From Candidatus Zixiibacteriota bacterium (GTDB lineage: Bacteria; Zixibacteria; MSB-5A5; GN15; FEB-12): DNA of 52,060 bases. The stretch covers positions 1 to 52,060 of the forward strand of contig JBFMDV010000038.1 in the NCBI GenBank assembly GCA_040753875.1. Reading direction: 5' to 3'. Of the stretch, positions 42,867 to 50,635 are shown piece by piece. The notes below the pieces were generated by a model. That model had not been told where the DNA came from. It did not search any database and saw only the letters and a program-made list of their open reading frames with translations. A program made the translations under genes and the position numbers. Position 1 is the first letter of the stretch. Every line of letters begins with the position of its first letter.

Positions 42867-44614
42867 CAGTTCCTCTGCGCGGTGGTGCTGTCGGCCGAAG
42901 CATAGCGAGTTTTGTCGACCGTGCTCCACAGGACATCGTCGTTGACGGCTATAGTCAGGCTGCCCTTTCGGTCCGCCACCCACTGCTGGAACTCCTGCAC
43001 TTTCTGGTCGCTGCTGAGCTTCTGGATGATGGTTCGCTTGACGCCCAGGTAGTCTTTCAACTCGGCGTTCATCTTGTCGATGACATAAAAGACCGAATAG
43101 CGCCCCAGCGTGACGACCGGGCCACCGATCTCACCCACCGGCGTCTTCCAGGCCAGATCGAACACCTCCGGGAACCACTTCCGCTCTATATAGCCCAGGT
43201 CGCCGTCACTGCCGCGCTTGGCGGGACGCTCCGTGTATTCGGCAGCCTTCTTCTTGAAATCGTCGAGCGACCGGATCTGCTTGGTCAGTCGCCCCGCCAG
43301 GAGTTCATCAGACACCAGGATCTCGTACACGTGCACTTTGGCCGGATTGGTGTACTCGTCCGGGTGCTCGTCGTAGTACTTCCGCACCACGGCATCATCA
43401 GGTATGGGCAGGTGCGGGATCGAATCGTTTCGCATCATATCCGCCATCGTCCATTCCTTGAAGAGCTTTATCTTCTTCTTGAACAACTCCTCGTTCTCGA
43501 TGCCGGTCTGGTTGGCTTCATAGATGAGGATATCGTTCAGTTTTATCTGGAAGACGAATGACGCCAGAGAATCGTACTGGTCGAAATTGGGACGCATGGC
43601 CGCCGGGGTCTGCTGTTGGCGGGCGAGTGTCAGGTACTCGTACAGTGTGACCTGCCCGCCCGGCCAGGTGGCCATCACCAGTTCACGTTCGTTCCGGTCA
43701 AGCTGGGTATCATCGAAGTCGTTCCTGGGCAGTGTCGCCAGCAACTGGGGCGGATAGAGCTCCTCGCGCTTGTGCATGACATAATCGCAGGTGGTCCGGT
43801 CCACCGTCATCGGGTACTTCTTCTTGAGCGCGTCAAGATAATCCGACATCAGCTTCATCCGCTTGCCGCTGACCACCCTGTTGAACAGGTCCTCTTTCAT
43901 ATCGTTGTATGAGGCCCGCATGTCGTTCGGCTGGCGATCCACCAGCTTGATAACATGATAACCGTAGGGTGATTTGACCGGCGGAGAGATCTCTCCGGGC
44001 TCCAGTTTGAATACGGCCTGCTCGAACTCGGACAATTGAGGCGGAAATGCGCCCCAGGTAAAATAGCCAAGGTCACCACGGTTCCGCTTGGCCGACGGAT
44101 CCATCGAATAGTCGTAGGCGAGTTGGTCGAAGTTCTCTCCTGAAGTCAGTTTGGTGATAAGTATTTGCGCCGTGTCCTGCGACTTCACAAGGATCTGCGA
44201 GGCGCGGACCTTGTATTCGAGATGATTCCAGAAGTCCTTCATTTCGGCATCACTGACCGGCGACTTCTGCACGATGTTCTTGTCATACAGGACGTCCAGA
44301 AGAAACTTGTCCTTGTTGGCCAGCACCACGCGGGCTATCTCCTCGGACTTGTCGAGCCCCTTTTCATATGCAGCCTGAACCAGCATCCGGAGGACCATCA
44401 GGGTGTCCAGCAGTTCGCGCTTCTTGTCGAACTCCTCCTGGGCGTTCCGGTACGTGAAATGCATGTTCTCGATGTAATCCTTGAACTCGTTGACGGTGAT
44501 CTCCTCGTTGCCAACCTGGGCGATCGTCTCGCCGCCATTCTTACTGCAGCCGGTCATAAGACCTGCTGCCAGTCCGAGCGCCAGGAGGGAACTGAACATA
44601 TATCGTTTGCTCAT
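42866..44614 (-). CDS. Lipoprotein peptidyl-prolyl isomerase with two PpiC domains
   Basis: 582-aa PrsA/SurA-like foldase. The signal has lipobox 'LMTGC' (~residue 23), so it is a lipoprotein. The N-terminal chaperone helices (~35-135) are followed by PpiC domains at ~135-235 ('RASQILVKSQDTAQ', 'GDLGYFTWGAFPPQL', 'YGYHVIKLVDR') and ~420-530 ('VHVYEILVSDELL', 'GDLGYIERKWFPEVF'), separated by a long helical section. It precedes the SurA-like gene with a 1-nt overlap. A pair of foldases in one operon is common in FCB-group genomes. It probably acts at the outer face of the inner membrane or the inner face of the outer membrane. Confidence 0.9.
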   Translation of the reverse strand: MSKRYMFSSLLALGLAAGLMTGCSKNGGETIAQVGNEEITVNEFKDYIENMHFTYRNAQEEFDKKRELLDTLMVLRMLVQAAYEKGLDKSEEIARVVLANKDKFLLDVLYDKNIVQKSPVSDAEMKDFWNHLEYKVRASQILVKSQDTAQILITKLTSGENFDQLAYDYSMDPSAKRNRGDLGYFTWGAFPPQLSEFEQAVFKLEPGEISPPVKSPYGYHVIKLVDRQPNDMRASYNDMKEDLFNRVVSGKRMKLMSDYLDALKKKYPMTVDRTTCDYVMHKREELYPPQLLATLPRNDFDDTQLDRNERELVMATWPGGQVTLYEYLTLARQQQTPAAMRPNFDQYDSLASFVFQIKLNDILIYEANQTGIENEELFKKKIKLFKEWTMADMMRNDSIPHLPIPDDAVVRKYYDEHPDEYTNPAKVHVYEILVSDELLAGRLTKQIRSLDDFKKKAAEYTERPAKRGSDGDLGYIERKWFPEVFDLAWKTPVGEIGGPVVTLGRYSVFYVIDKMNAELKDYLGVKRTIIQKLSSDQKVQEFQQWVADRKGSLTIAVNDDVLWSTVDKTRYASADSTTAQRN

Positions 44615-44758
44615 ATCAGACTATGACCTCCACATCATCGTGTCTTGTACCAAGGGTGCATGCCCGGGGTTCCGAAGGGTACCCTGGCGGTAAAGCGGCC
44701 CAAGATAACAGCCGTGACCCGGTTTGCCAAGCGGTTTTGGGAGATGAAACGACCAGTG

Positions 44759-45730
44759 CTATTCGTAGTCGGACTCGAGATATTCCTGAGTGCTGGACTG
44801 GCGCACCAGCCGCTGTGAGAGCTTCTTGGTGAACTCAAGCGCCGAGTTCTCGCCATACACCTTGAGCATGTGATTCATGGCGATAACCTCTGAGATCACG
44901 GTGATATTCTTCCCCGGCGAGATGGGGACATTGATCTGCGGGATATTCACCCCAAGCAAAGTGGTGTGATAGTCTTCCAGCCCGAGCCGCTCGTACTGGG
45001 CGGTCTCCGACCACAGGGTGAGATGGACCTCCACCTCGATCCGCTTCTGCAGACGAATGGCCCTGATGCCGAACAGCTCCTCGACATCGATGATCCCCAC
45101 GCCCCGAATCTCCATGTGGTGACCGAGCAGCTCCGATCCGGAGCCGATTATGACGTCGGGCGCTACACGCGTGACGCGCACGACATCATCGGCCACAAGG
45201 CGGTGGCCGCGCTCAACCAGGTCGAGGGCTACCTCAGATTTGCCGATACCGGATTTCCCGGTATAGAGCAGTCCCACCCCGTAGACATCCACCAGCGTGC
45301 CGTGCACGTTGATGGTGGGCGCAAAAGTGTGATCGAGGTAGGCCGAAAGTCGCTGGCTGAGGTCGGCGGTCGTTAACCGGCTGGAGAAAACGGCGGTGTT
45401 GAATCTGTCACCGACAGTGATGAAATCGATCGGCGGCGTGATCCCCTTGGAGATGATCACCATCGGCAGGTCCTGCCCGAACATTTTTTCGGCGATCTCG
45501 ATGAGTCGTTCCCGGGATATTTGGCTCATGTAAGTCATTTCGGTCTCGCCGAGAATCTGTATTCGTTTGTTGGCGAACCGCTCGAAAAATCCCGTCAACG
45601 CCAGCCCCGGCCGGTGCAGCTCGGCGTTGTGGACGATCTTCTTCATCCCTTCGCCGTTGCCGGACAGCAGTGTGAGTTCAAGGTCCTGGCTGCGCGCCTG
45701 GAAGATCTTATCGACAGTAACGGTGGCCAT
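44759..45730 (-). CDS. hprK: HPr kinase/phosphorylase
   Basis: 323-aa bifunctional kinase/phosphorylase homologue that, in known cases, phosphorylates HPr at a serine. ATG 45730 is chosen over upstream in-frame codons. The N-terminal domain (~1-135) is followed by the catalytic domain: 'VHGTLVDVYGVGLLYTGKSGIGKSE' with Walker A GKSGIGKS at 158-165, 'RLVADDVVRVTR' and the HprK signature 'MEIRGVGIIDVEELFGI'. No gene for HPr or other PTS components is present in the window. There is no Shine-Dalgarno before the ATG, and the gene lies just after a strong terminator for the KAS III-like gene, so it needs its own promoter. Confidence 0.93.
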   Translation of the reverse strand: MATVTVDKIFQARSQDLELTLLSGNGEGMKKIVHNAELHRPGLALTGFFERFANKRIQILGETEMTYMSQISRERLIEIAEKMFGQDLPMVIISKGITPPIDFITVGDRFNTAVFSSRLTTADLSQRLSAYLDHTFAPTINVHGTLVDVYGVGLLYTGKSGIGKSEVALDLVERGHRLVADDVVRVTRVAPDVIIGSGSELLGHHMEIRGVGIIDVEELFGIRAIRLQKRIEVEVHLTLWSETAQYERLGLEDYHTTLLGVNIPQINVPISPGKNITVISEVIAMNHMLKVYGENSALEFTKKLSQRLVRQSSTQEYLESDYE

Positions 45731-45745
45731 GAGGTGATAAATATA

Positions 45746-45767
45746 GCCCGACCGGAAACGGTCGGGC
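45746..45767 (-). terminator. Intrinsic terminator between KAS III-like gene and hprK
   Basis: GCCCGACCG and CGGTCGGGC form a perfect 9-bp stem with a 4-nt loop (GAAA on the plus strand), followed on the minus strand by a T-rich TATATTTAT. It should end the minus-strand transcript of the KAS III-like gene. Confidence 0.8.
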
Positions 45768-45819
45768 AAGCTTGAAATCGGATTTTCGAGTCACCGCTCG
45801 TACGAAACGGCGCCAGAAC

Positions 45820-46968
45820 TTAGACTGAGATGACCGCCGTCAGGGGGTGTTTGACCTGTCCGAGCACCGCACTCGCCGAAAGTCCGCCGCCGAACGCAAA
45901 CCACACGAACCGCTTGCCCATCGACAGCGCCGCCGCGTTCAAGGCGACCGCAAGTGGGATGGATGCGGAAGTCGTATTGCCGAACTGACCCCCGGCATCG
46001 AGGACCGTTCCCTGGAAACCGTTCCGCTTCCACTGTGTGATGATCTCCTGGTTCAAGGTCAGGTTCGCCTCGTGAAGTGTTGCCAGGTCGATATCGCCAA
46101 GTGTCCACCCGGCCTTCTTCAGCGCCGCCTGTATCCCCGGGCCGCCGATGAGCGGAACCATCAACTCCCGCACCATGGCGCCGTCCATAGTGAGCCGATT
46201 CTGATACTCACGGATCTCCCGCTCCGTCTGGATCGGTCGGCTGGAGCCGCCGGCCGGTGTGATGATCACGTCGCCGTCCTTGCCGCTGGCCCAGCTCCAG
46301 AACTGCTTGGGCGAAAACCAGTCCTCCTCGGGCGGTACGGCAATGCACCAGGTGGCGGTGCCGGCATCGCCCAAAACGCAGGCGAACGCGCGGTCGCGCC
46401 AGTTGATCGTCGTGCTCATTTTGTCCGCGCCGATGACCAGCACGTTTTTCGCCATGCCCGATGAGATCAGCATGTAGGCATGGTGCAGACTGGTGACCCA
46501 GGTGCTGCAGGCGAGCGAACAATCAATACAATGAAACTCGCGCGGAGACTCGCCGATATGGGTGGGGATGCCGAGGCGATCCTGAAGGATAGCCGCATCC
46601 GGCGGGCTGTTCAAGTATGATGGTGTGACCGTGCCAAAGACGATACCATCGATCTCGGCCGGTCGAAGTCCTGTTTCGGCCAGAAGCGCCAGTGCCGCTC
46701 GGGCGGCCAGATCGATCGTCCCCTCGGCATCAGCGGCGAAACGCCGCTCCGAAAAGCCGATAAACCGCCGGATCCACCGATCGCTGGTTTCGAACTGTTT
46801 CTTCTGTTTGCGGTCGAGCACCTCGTGGCCGTTGCGGCGCTGTTCGGCCGCGATACTCATGCGCTCTTTGCGAAGGCGCGCGGCGATACGATCGTTCGAA
46901 ATGCGGTGGCGTGGCGCGTACGCGCTGATGCCGCCGATCCGCATGCCAAATCTCTGATAACTGCTCAT
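45820..46968 (-). CDS. 3-oxoacyl-ACP synthase III-like enzyme (KAS III)
   Basis: 382-aa thiolase-fold condensing enzyme of the FabH type. The catalytic triad is present: Cys154 in 'DCSLACSTWV', His299 in 'LHEANL' (HEAN in place of HQAN) and Asn331 in 'FGNTTSAS'. 'GGQFGNTTSASIPLA' and 'VLGDAGTATW' are further KAS III marks. It is longer than FabH (~320 aa), with an N-terminal insertion around residues 30-62 rich in Arg, Lys and Glu. It is a solitary gene, with no acyl carrier protein or fatty acid genes next to it, so a role beside primary fatty-acid initiation (secondary lipid or polyketide-like synthesis) is possible. A terminator follows. Confidence 0.87.
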   Translation of the reverse strand: MSSYQRFGMRIGGISAYAPRHRISNDRIAARLRKERMSIAAEQRRNGHEVLDRKQKKQFETSDRWIRRFIGFSERRFAADAEGTIDLAARAALALLAETGLRPAEIDGIVFGTVTPSYLNSPPDAAILQDRLGIPTHIGESPREFHCIDCSLACSTWVTSLHHAYMLISSGMAKNVLVIGADKMSTTINWRDRAFACVLGDAGTATWCIAVPPEEDWFSPKQFWSWASGKDGDVIITPAGGSSRPIQTEREIREYQNRLTMDGAMVRELMVPLIGGPGIQAALKKAGWTLGDIDLATLHEANLTLNQEIITQWKRNGFQGTVLDAGGQFGNTTSASIPLAVALNAAALSMGKRFVWFAFGGGLSASAVLGQVKHPLTAVISV

Positions 46969-47073
46969 GCCATCTTTCCGTCCGGCGGTCGGCCGATACC
47001 GATACCGTTATACCTCATCCATGTACCATACGATGCAGCCCGGTCAGTCAATGGCGACCGGAGGCGCTGTTGC

Positions 47074-47105
47074 CGCAACGAGAGCGCGCGGGCGCTCTCG
47101 TTGCG
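47074..47105. repeat. Long perfect hairpin between KAS III-like and RRM genes
   Basis: 14-bp arms CGCAACGAGAGCGC and GCGCTCTCGTTGCG with a 4-nt loop. It is the strongest hairpin in this gap and lies 66 nt beyond the RRM gene stop. No T-run follows on the minus strand, so it may stabilise the mRNA end rather than terminate. Confidence 0.75.
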
Positions 47106-47171
47106 ATGGATTTGCGCTCAAGCAGCAATTCTCCGGTCAACTACCGAAGCGCTGCCTGAGTTTGATACGAA

Positions 47172-47453
47172 CTACCAGCGATTCGGCCGGCGGTTGTTCA
47201 TCAGTTTGCTGCCGCGCGGTTGGGCCTCGCTCACCTTGAGCGTACGGCCGTCAAGATCCTGGCCGTTCAGGCCGGCGATGGCCGCCTGTCCCTGTTCTTT
47301 CTTCGGCATCTCGACGAAGCCAAAGCCGCGGGGCTGACCGGTCTCACGGTCGGTGATGATGGCGACCGACGATACCTCGCCGAACCCCTCGAACGCCGCA
47401 CGCAGTCCCTGCTCGGTCGTTCCGTGTGACAGGTTGCCGACATAGATGTTCAT
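47172..47453 (-). CDS. Bacterial RRM RNA-binding protein
   Basis: 93-aa single RRM protein. RNP2 is 'MNIYVGNLSH' and RNP1 is 'GQPRGFGFVEM', both canonical. The C-terminal tail 'EAQPRGSKLMNNRRPNRW' is basic and disordered. The start at 47453 is supported by AAAGG on the minus strand; the in-frame extension above it is not conserved. A good promoter sits at 47637-47665, leaving a leader of about 175 nt, which is typical of self-regulated or cold-responsive RNA-binding genes; that regulation is an inference. Confidence 0.92.
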   Translation of the reverse strand: MNIYVGNLSHGTTEQGLRAAFEGFGEVSSVAIITDRETGQPRGFGFVEMPKKEQGQAAIAGLNGQDLDGRTLKVSEAQPRGSKLMNNRRPNRW

Positions 47454-47636
47454 AAGAACCTTTCGTGTTTGTTCATTCCTGCCACGCCCTTGCCGTGTGT
47501 GACACCAGGTCGAACGGAATAAACGGTTATTTCCGGGCTTGTGCCCTGAGCCGACTGTGAAGATTTTTGGCAAGGGTTAACTTCGTGAGCTACGACTTGC
47601 TAAAAGATCAACGGGCGGCCGTATGTCTTGGTGCCA

Positions 47637-47665
47637 AGAATAGCATTGCTGCCGGGGCAAGTCAA
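47637..47665 (-). promoter_or_regulatory. Promoter for the RRM gene, with a long leader
   Basis: On the minus strand TTGACT (47660-47665) and TATTCT (47637-47642) lie 17 nt apart. Transcription should begin near 47630, about 175 nt before the start codon. Confidence 0.65.
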
Positions 47666-47707
47666 TAATTTTCTGGGAGCACGGAATGTACCGGGTACCC
47701 CACCGGC

Positions 47708-47783
47708 GTCGTCCTGAGCGTAGACGAAGGATTGCGGTGGGTTCGATGGCTTCCCGGCCGGTGGCCCACCCGCTTGCGGGTGG
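47708..47783. repeat. REP-like extragenic element with hairpin
   Basis: Contains CCTGAGCGTAGACGAAGGAT (47713-47732), close to a dispersed extragenic sequence of the CCTGAGC-x-GAAGGA form seen in many genomes, followed by a hairpin CCACCCGC-TT-GCGGGTGG (47766-47783). It sits directly after the S9 peptidase stop. No second copy occurs in the window. Confidence 0.45.
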
Positions 47784-47795
47784 AATCCGATGTGA

Positions 47796-49904
47796 TTACT
47801 TTAGCATCCTCCACAGATACGCGTACTCAAGCGCAATCACCCGCGCCCGCTGTTTGTTGTCCGCGCCGCTGGCGTGACCGCCGCTCAACTCCTCATAGAA
47901 AAATGTCTTGTACCCCATCTGCTCCATCCTGGCTGCCATCTTCCGGGCATGCCCTGGATGCACGCGATCGTCGGCGGTCGAGGTCCAGAAGAACACTTCA
48001 GGATACTTCACCCCGCTCTTGAGATTCTGATATGGCGAATACTTCTCGATGTACGCTCGCTGCTCCGCAATCTCCGGATCACCATACTCACCGATCCACG
48101 AGGAGCCTGCCCCCATCTTAGTGTAGCGCAGCATATCCAGAAGCGGTATCTGGCAGACCACCGCCTTGAACAGATCGGGCCTCTGCACAAAACAGGTACC
48201 GACCAGCAGCCCGCCATTGCTCCCACCCATAATGCCAAGATGGGCCGGCGAGGTTACACCACGACGAATGAGATCCTCGGCAACGGAAATGAAATCATCG
48301 AATGCCTTCTGTCGATTCTCCTTGAGGGCGGACTTATGCCATCGGGGACCGAATTCACCACCGCCCCGAATATTGGCCAGAACATATACTCCGCCGTTGC
48401 TCAGCCAGACCTTGCCGATGGTACGGGAATAGGACGGCAGCTCTGACGCACGAAATCCGCCGTATCCATACAATAAAGTGGGGTTATTTCCGTCAAGTTT
48501 CAGGTCTTTCCGCGAGACCATGAAGTATGGAATGGCAGTGCCGTCAGTGCTGGTCGCAGAGAATTGCTCGACCTTCAGATTGTCGCTTGAGAATCCTGCC
48601 GGAAGCGACTTTATCTCCCTGGGCGCAGCCGTGGGATCATCTAATAAATACAGCTTCGTTGGCGTGAGGAAATCGTCATAGGAAATCATCATGGTGTTGG
48701 AAAAACTGTTGGCGGATTTGATAGAGATCTGGCCCAGATCGGGGAGATTTATACTACCGTGCCCCCACGTGTCCTCGTCTGCCGACTCTTCAGGCCAATA
48801 GTAGAGTGCCTTGGCTCGGACGTTCTCCAGCACCGTTAGCAGAACAAAATCCTTGATGGCAGTAACACTTTGCAGCACGGTCTTGTCATCCGGCGTGAAA
48901 ATGACATTCAGTTTGGACTTGAGATCAGGCGATTTCAGATCGGCGGTGCGCATTGCCACAAGTGACCCTTCCGGAATCCCCAGCCATTCGGAGTTGAGAC
49001 GAACCAGCAAATGCCCCTTGAACGGGAAGACATAGGAGTCTCTCGGGAACGGCAGTTCGAACTTCAGTCCGCTCGAATCAACCAGCCAGTCTATCGAGTC
49101 CCAGAAATCGAGCGACTTGCTGAGCATCAGTGTATTCCCCTCCGGGCGAAATGACACAGAGGCACTGACCGATACATCGGTGCTGTCGCCTTCGATGATC
49201 GTGGTCGCTGCCGATAAAGGCGTTCCCCGATCCCACTTCTTGATGATCCGCGGGTATCCCGACAATGTCATGGAACCGGGCCCAAAATCGGTACCGACAA
49301 GGAGCGTGTTGGCATCATACCAGGTGACATCGCTCTTGGCTTCCGGCATATAGAAGCCGTCTTTGACAAACGCTTTTGTTTTGAAATCAAACTCGCGGTA
49401 CTCCGCCGCGTCGCGGCCACCGATCGACAGCGCGATCATGCTCCGGATCCTCCCGGGCGGAAGATTGGCCGCACCGGCATAGACATAATTCTTCCCTTCA
49501 TCAGCGCTCAGCTTGTCGATATCGAGCACCGCTTCCCACTGAGGATCTTTCTTGAGATATTCTGCAAGCGGGGTTCGCCGGATGATCCCTTTGACGTGTG
49601 TTTCATCCTGCCAGAAATTGTACACCTGCCCCTCGTCCAGAGTCCCGTACGGGATCCGGTCCTTGGCATTGAGAATGGTCAGGATCTCATCTTGGAATTT
49701 CACGAAATTGGGATCGTTTTCAAACGCCTTCAAGGTCAGTTCATCTTGAGCCTTCACCCAGTTCAGGGCGGTGCTGTCCTGAGCATTCTCGAGCCAGATG
49801 AATGGGTCGTCGTCGGCCCCGTTGGCTGTCTGTACGTAGATTGGATTGATGATAACGGCGACAGTTATCGCCAGTGCCAAAAGCAGTGCGGCTCTGATTC
49901 TCAT
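47796..49904 (-). CDS. Secreted S9A prolyl oligopeptidase
   Basis: 702-aa serine peptidase. ATG 49904 has CGGAGGT upstream and gives a signal peptide (~27-30 aa). The N-terminal beta-propeller (~70-430) covers the active site, starting 'DPFIWLENAQDSTALNWV', typical of the family. The C-terminal alpha/beta-hydrolase domain has nucleophile Ser562 in 'GIMGGSNGGLL', the Asp in 'STADDRVHPGHARK' and the His in 'LSGGHASGAD'. Usual length is about 700 aa, so it is complete. It should cleave short proline-containing peptides in the periplasm or outside the cell. It is monocistronic. Confidence 0.94.
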   Translation of the reverse strand: MRIRAALLLALAITVAVIINPIYVQTANGADDDPFIWLENAQDSTALNWVKAQDELTLKAFENDPNFVKFQDEILTILNAKDRIPYGTLDEGQVYNFWQDETHVKGIIRRTPLAEYLKKDPQWEAVLDIDKLSADEGKNYVYAGAANLPPGRIRSMIALSIGGRDAAEYREFDFKTKAFVKDGFYMPEAKSDVTWYDANTLLVGTDFGPGSMTLSGYPRIIKKWDRGTPLSAATTIIEGDSTDVSVSASVSFRPEGNTLMLSKSLDFWDSIDWLVDSSGLKFELPFPRDSYVFPFKGHLLVRLNSEWLGIPEGSLVAMRTADLKSPDLKSKLNVIFTPDDKTVLQSVTAIKDFVLLTVLENVRAKALYYWPEESADEDTWGHGSINLPDLGQISIKSANSFSNTMMISYDDFLTPTKLYLLDDPTAAPREIKSLPAGFSSDNLKVEQFSATSTDGTAIPYFMVSRKDLKLDGNNPTLLYGYGGFRASELPSYSRTIGKVWLSNGGVYVLANIRGGGEFGPRWHKSALKENRQKAFDDFISVAEDLIRRGVTSPAHLGIMGGSNGGLLVGTCFVQRPDLFKAVVCQIPLLDMLRYTKMGAGSSWIGEYGDPEIAEQRAYIEKYSPYQNLKSGVKYPEVFFWTSTADDRVHPGHARKMAARMEQMGYKTFFYEELSGGHASGADNKQRARVIALEYAYLWRMLK

Positions 49905-50256
49905 ACTACCTCCGAGGGGGTAAAGCATCTATTGCTACCGTAAATGTCTATCGTCAGAAGAGAAGCCGCAAGTGGATATTTGGAGGTCAGGAGGCCGATG
50001 TTGCCGCTGGTTAAGGACCCTTTCGGTTGATAATGCTTCTGCTTGTTGGTGCCTTCGACTGAAGATGCATTCGGTTGATGTTTCCTTGGGCTGCCGTAGG
50101 GCGGAACCGCTTCTGGTTCCGCCACTCATCTACCGGGTGTCGGGTTTCATGCTGAGGATACAATGCCACTCCGGTCTGCCCTCGTGGTGAATGTGGTAGC
50201 TAATTTAGCATGACTCTCTGACATTGAACGCATGAAACAGTGTCCTAAGAGGCTTG

Positions 50257-50287
50257 TGGTACGGCATGCGTTGATATGCGCGTACCA
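50257..50287. repeat. Hairpin TGGTACG...CGTACCA
   Basis: 7-bp outer arms TGGTACG/CGTACCA enclose an inner GCAT/ATGC stem with one bulged G and an 8-nt loop. It could be an RNA hairpin or a protein site; no T-run follows. Confidence 0.55.
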
Positions 50288-50388
50288 GCCATAACGGAAT
50301 TCATCACCCTTCGGGTGTTCTACGGGTTCCAAGCCCCCAGCCACATTTGAGTGGGAGTAGGGGGCGCTCTCGAATTCCAAGCACTCCC

Positions 50389-50409
50389 CACTGACAGAAA
50401 CTGTCAGTG
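50389..50409. promoter_or_regulatory. Dyad CACTGACAG-N3-CTGTCAGTG, copy 1
   Basis: Perfect 9-bp inverted repeat with 3-nt centre AAA. A near-identical dyad lies 86 bp downstream (50475-50495). Together they suggest binding sites for a dimeric regulator of the downstream gene. Confidence 0.6.
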
Positions 50410-50474
50410 AACCCTATATTCTGGTTGTTGCAGAATAAATTGCGGCGAAAGAGACGGCGTCGACAATCTCTTCG

Positions 50475-50495
50475 CACTGACAGATTCTGTCAGTA
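50475..50495. promoter_or_regulatory. Dyad CACTGACAG-N3-CTGTCAGTA, copy 2
   Basis: 8-bp perfect arms (ACTGACAG/CTGTCAGT) with centre ATT, matching the dyad at 50389-50409. A further half-site ACTGACA follows at 50496-50502. It lies about 75 nt before the -35 box at 50569. Confidence 0.6.
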
Positions 50496-50568
50496 ACTGA
50501 CAACTCCTGCCTGCAAGCCTGATCAGCGGCAAAAGTGTTGCATGGACAACAAAATCTCACTTTTCTTC

Positions 50569-50600
50569 TTGACACGCGGGGGGGGGGTATTCGTTATAAT
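50569..50600 (+). promoter_or_regulatory. Promoter with a G10 tract in the spacer
   Basis: TTGACA (50569-50574) and TATAAT (50595-50600) are both perfect consensus, separated by 20 nt that include ten consecutive G (50578-50587). The optimum spacing is 17 nt, so loss of two to three G would restore it. This is the layout of known phase-variable promoters. Confidence 0.72.
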
Positions 50601-50635
50601 TGAAACAAGACGAGGGAAGCACCTCGGGAGGTTTA

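Larger units (their letters stand above)
47454..47795. other. Intergenic region between RRM and S9 peptidase genes
   Basis: 342 nt without a supported gene. It holds the RRM promoter and leader on the right and middle, and a short REP-like segment near 47708-47783. Confidence 0.55.
49905..50568. other. Gene-poor region upstream of the beta-propeller lipoprotein
   Basis: About 660 nt with no convincing gene. Structures seen: a strong hairpin TGGTACG...CGTACCA at 50257-50287, a tight ACCCTTCGGGT hairpin near 50307-50317, and two 21-bp dyads at 50389-50409 and 50475-50495. The open frames in the region lack start signals or family features. Confidence 0.5.

Noticed and set aside
47733-47783. 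tRNA-like sequence (GGTTCGAT near 47740)
   Set aside because: No acceptor stem, anticodon arm or D arm could be formed around it.
50147-50380. 77-codon open frame on the minus strand
   Set aside because: It needs a TTG start, has only a weak GGGAG at unsuitable spacing, and shows no recognisable domain; it overlaps the hairpin-rich non-coding region.
50389-50495. Two similar dyads considered as a CRISPR array
   Set aside because: Only two copies, 86 bp apart, and each is a short palindrome; no array regularity and no cas genes nearby.
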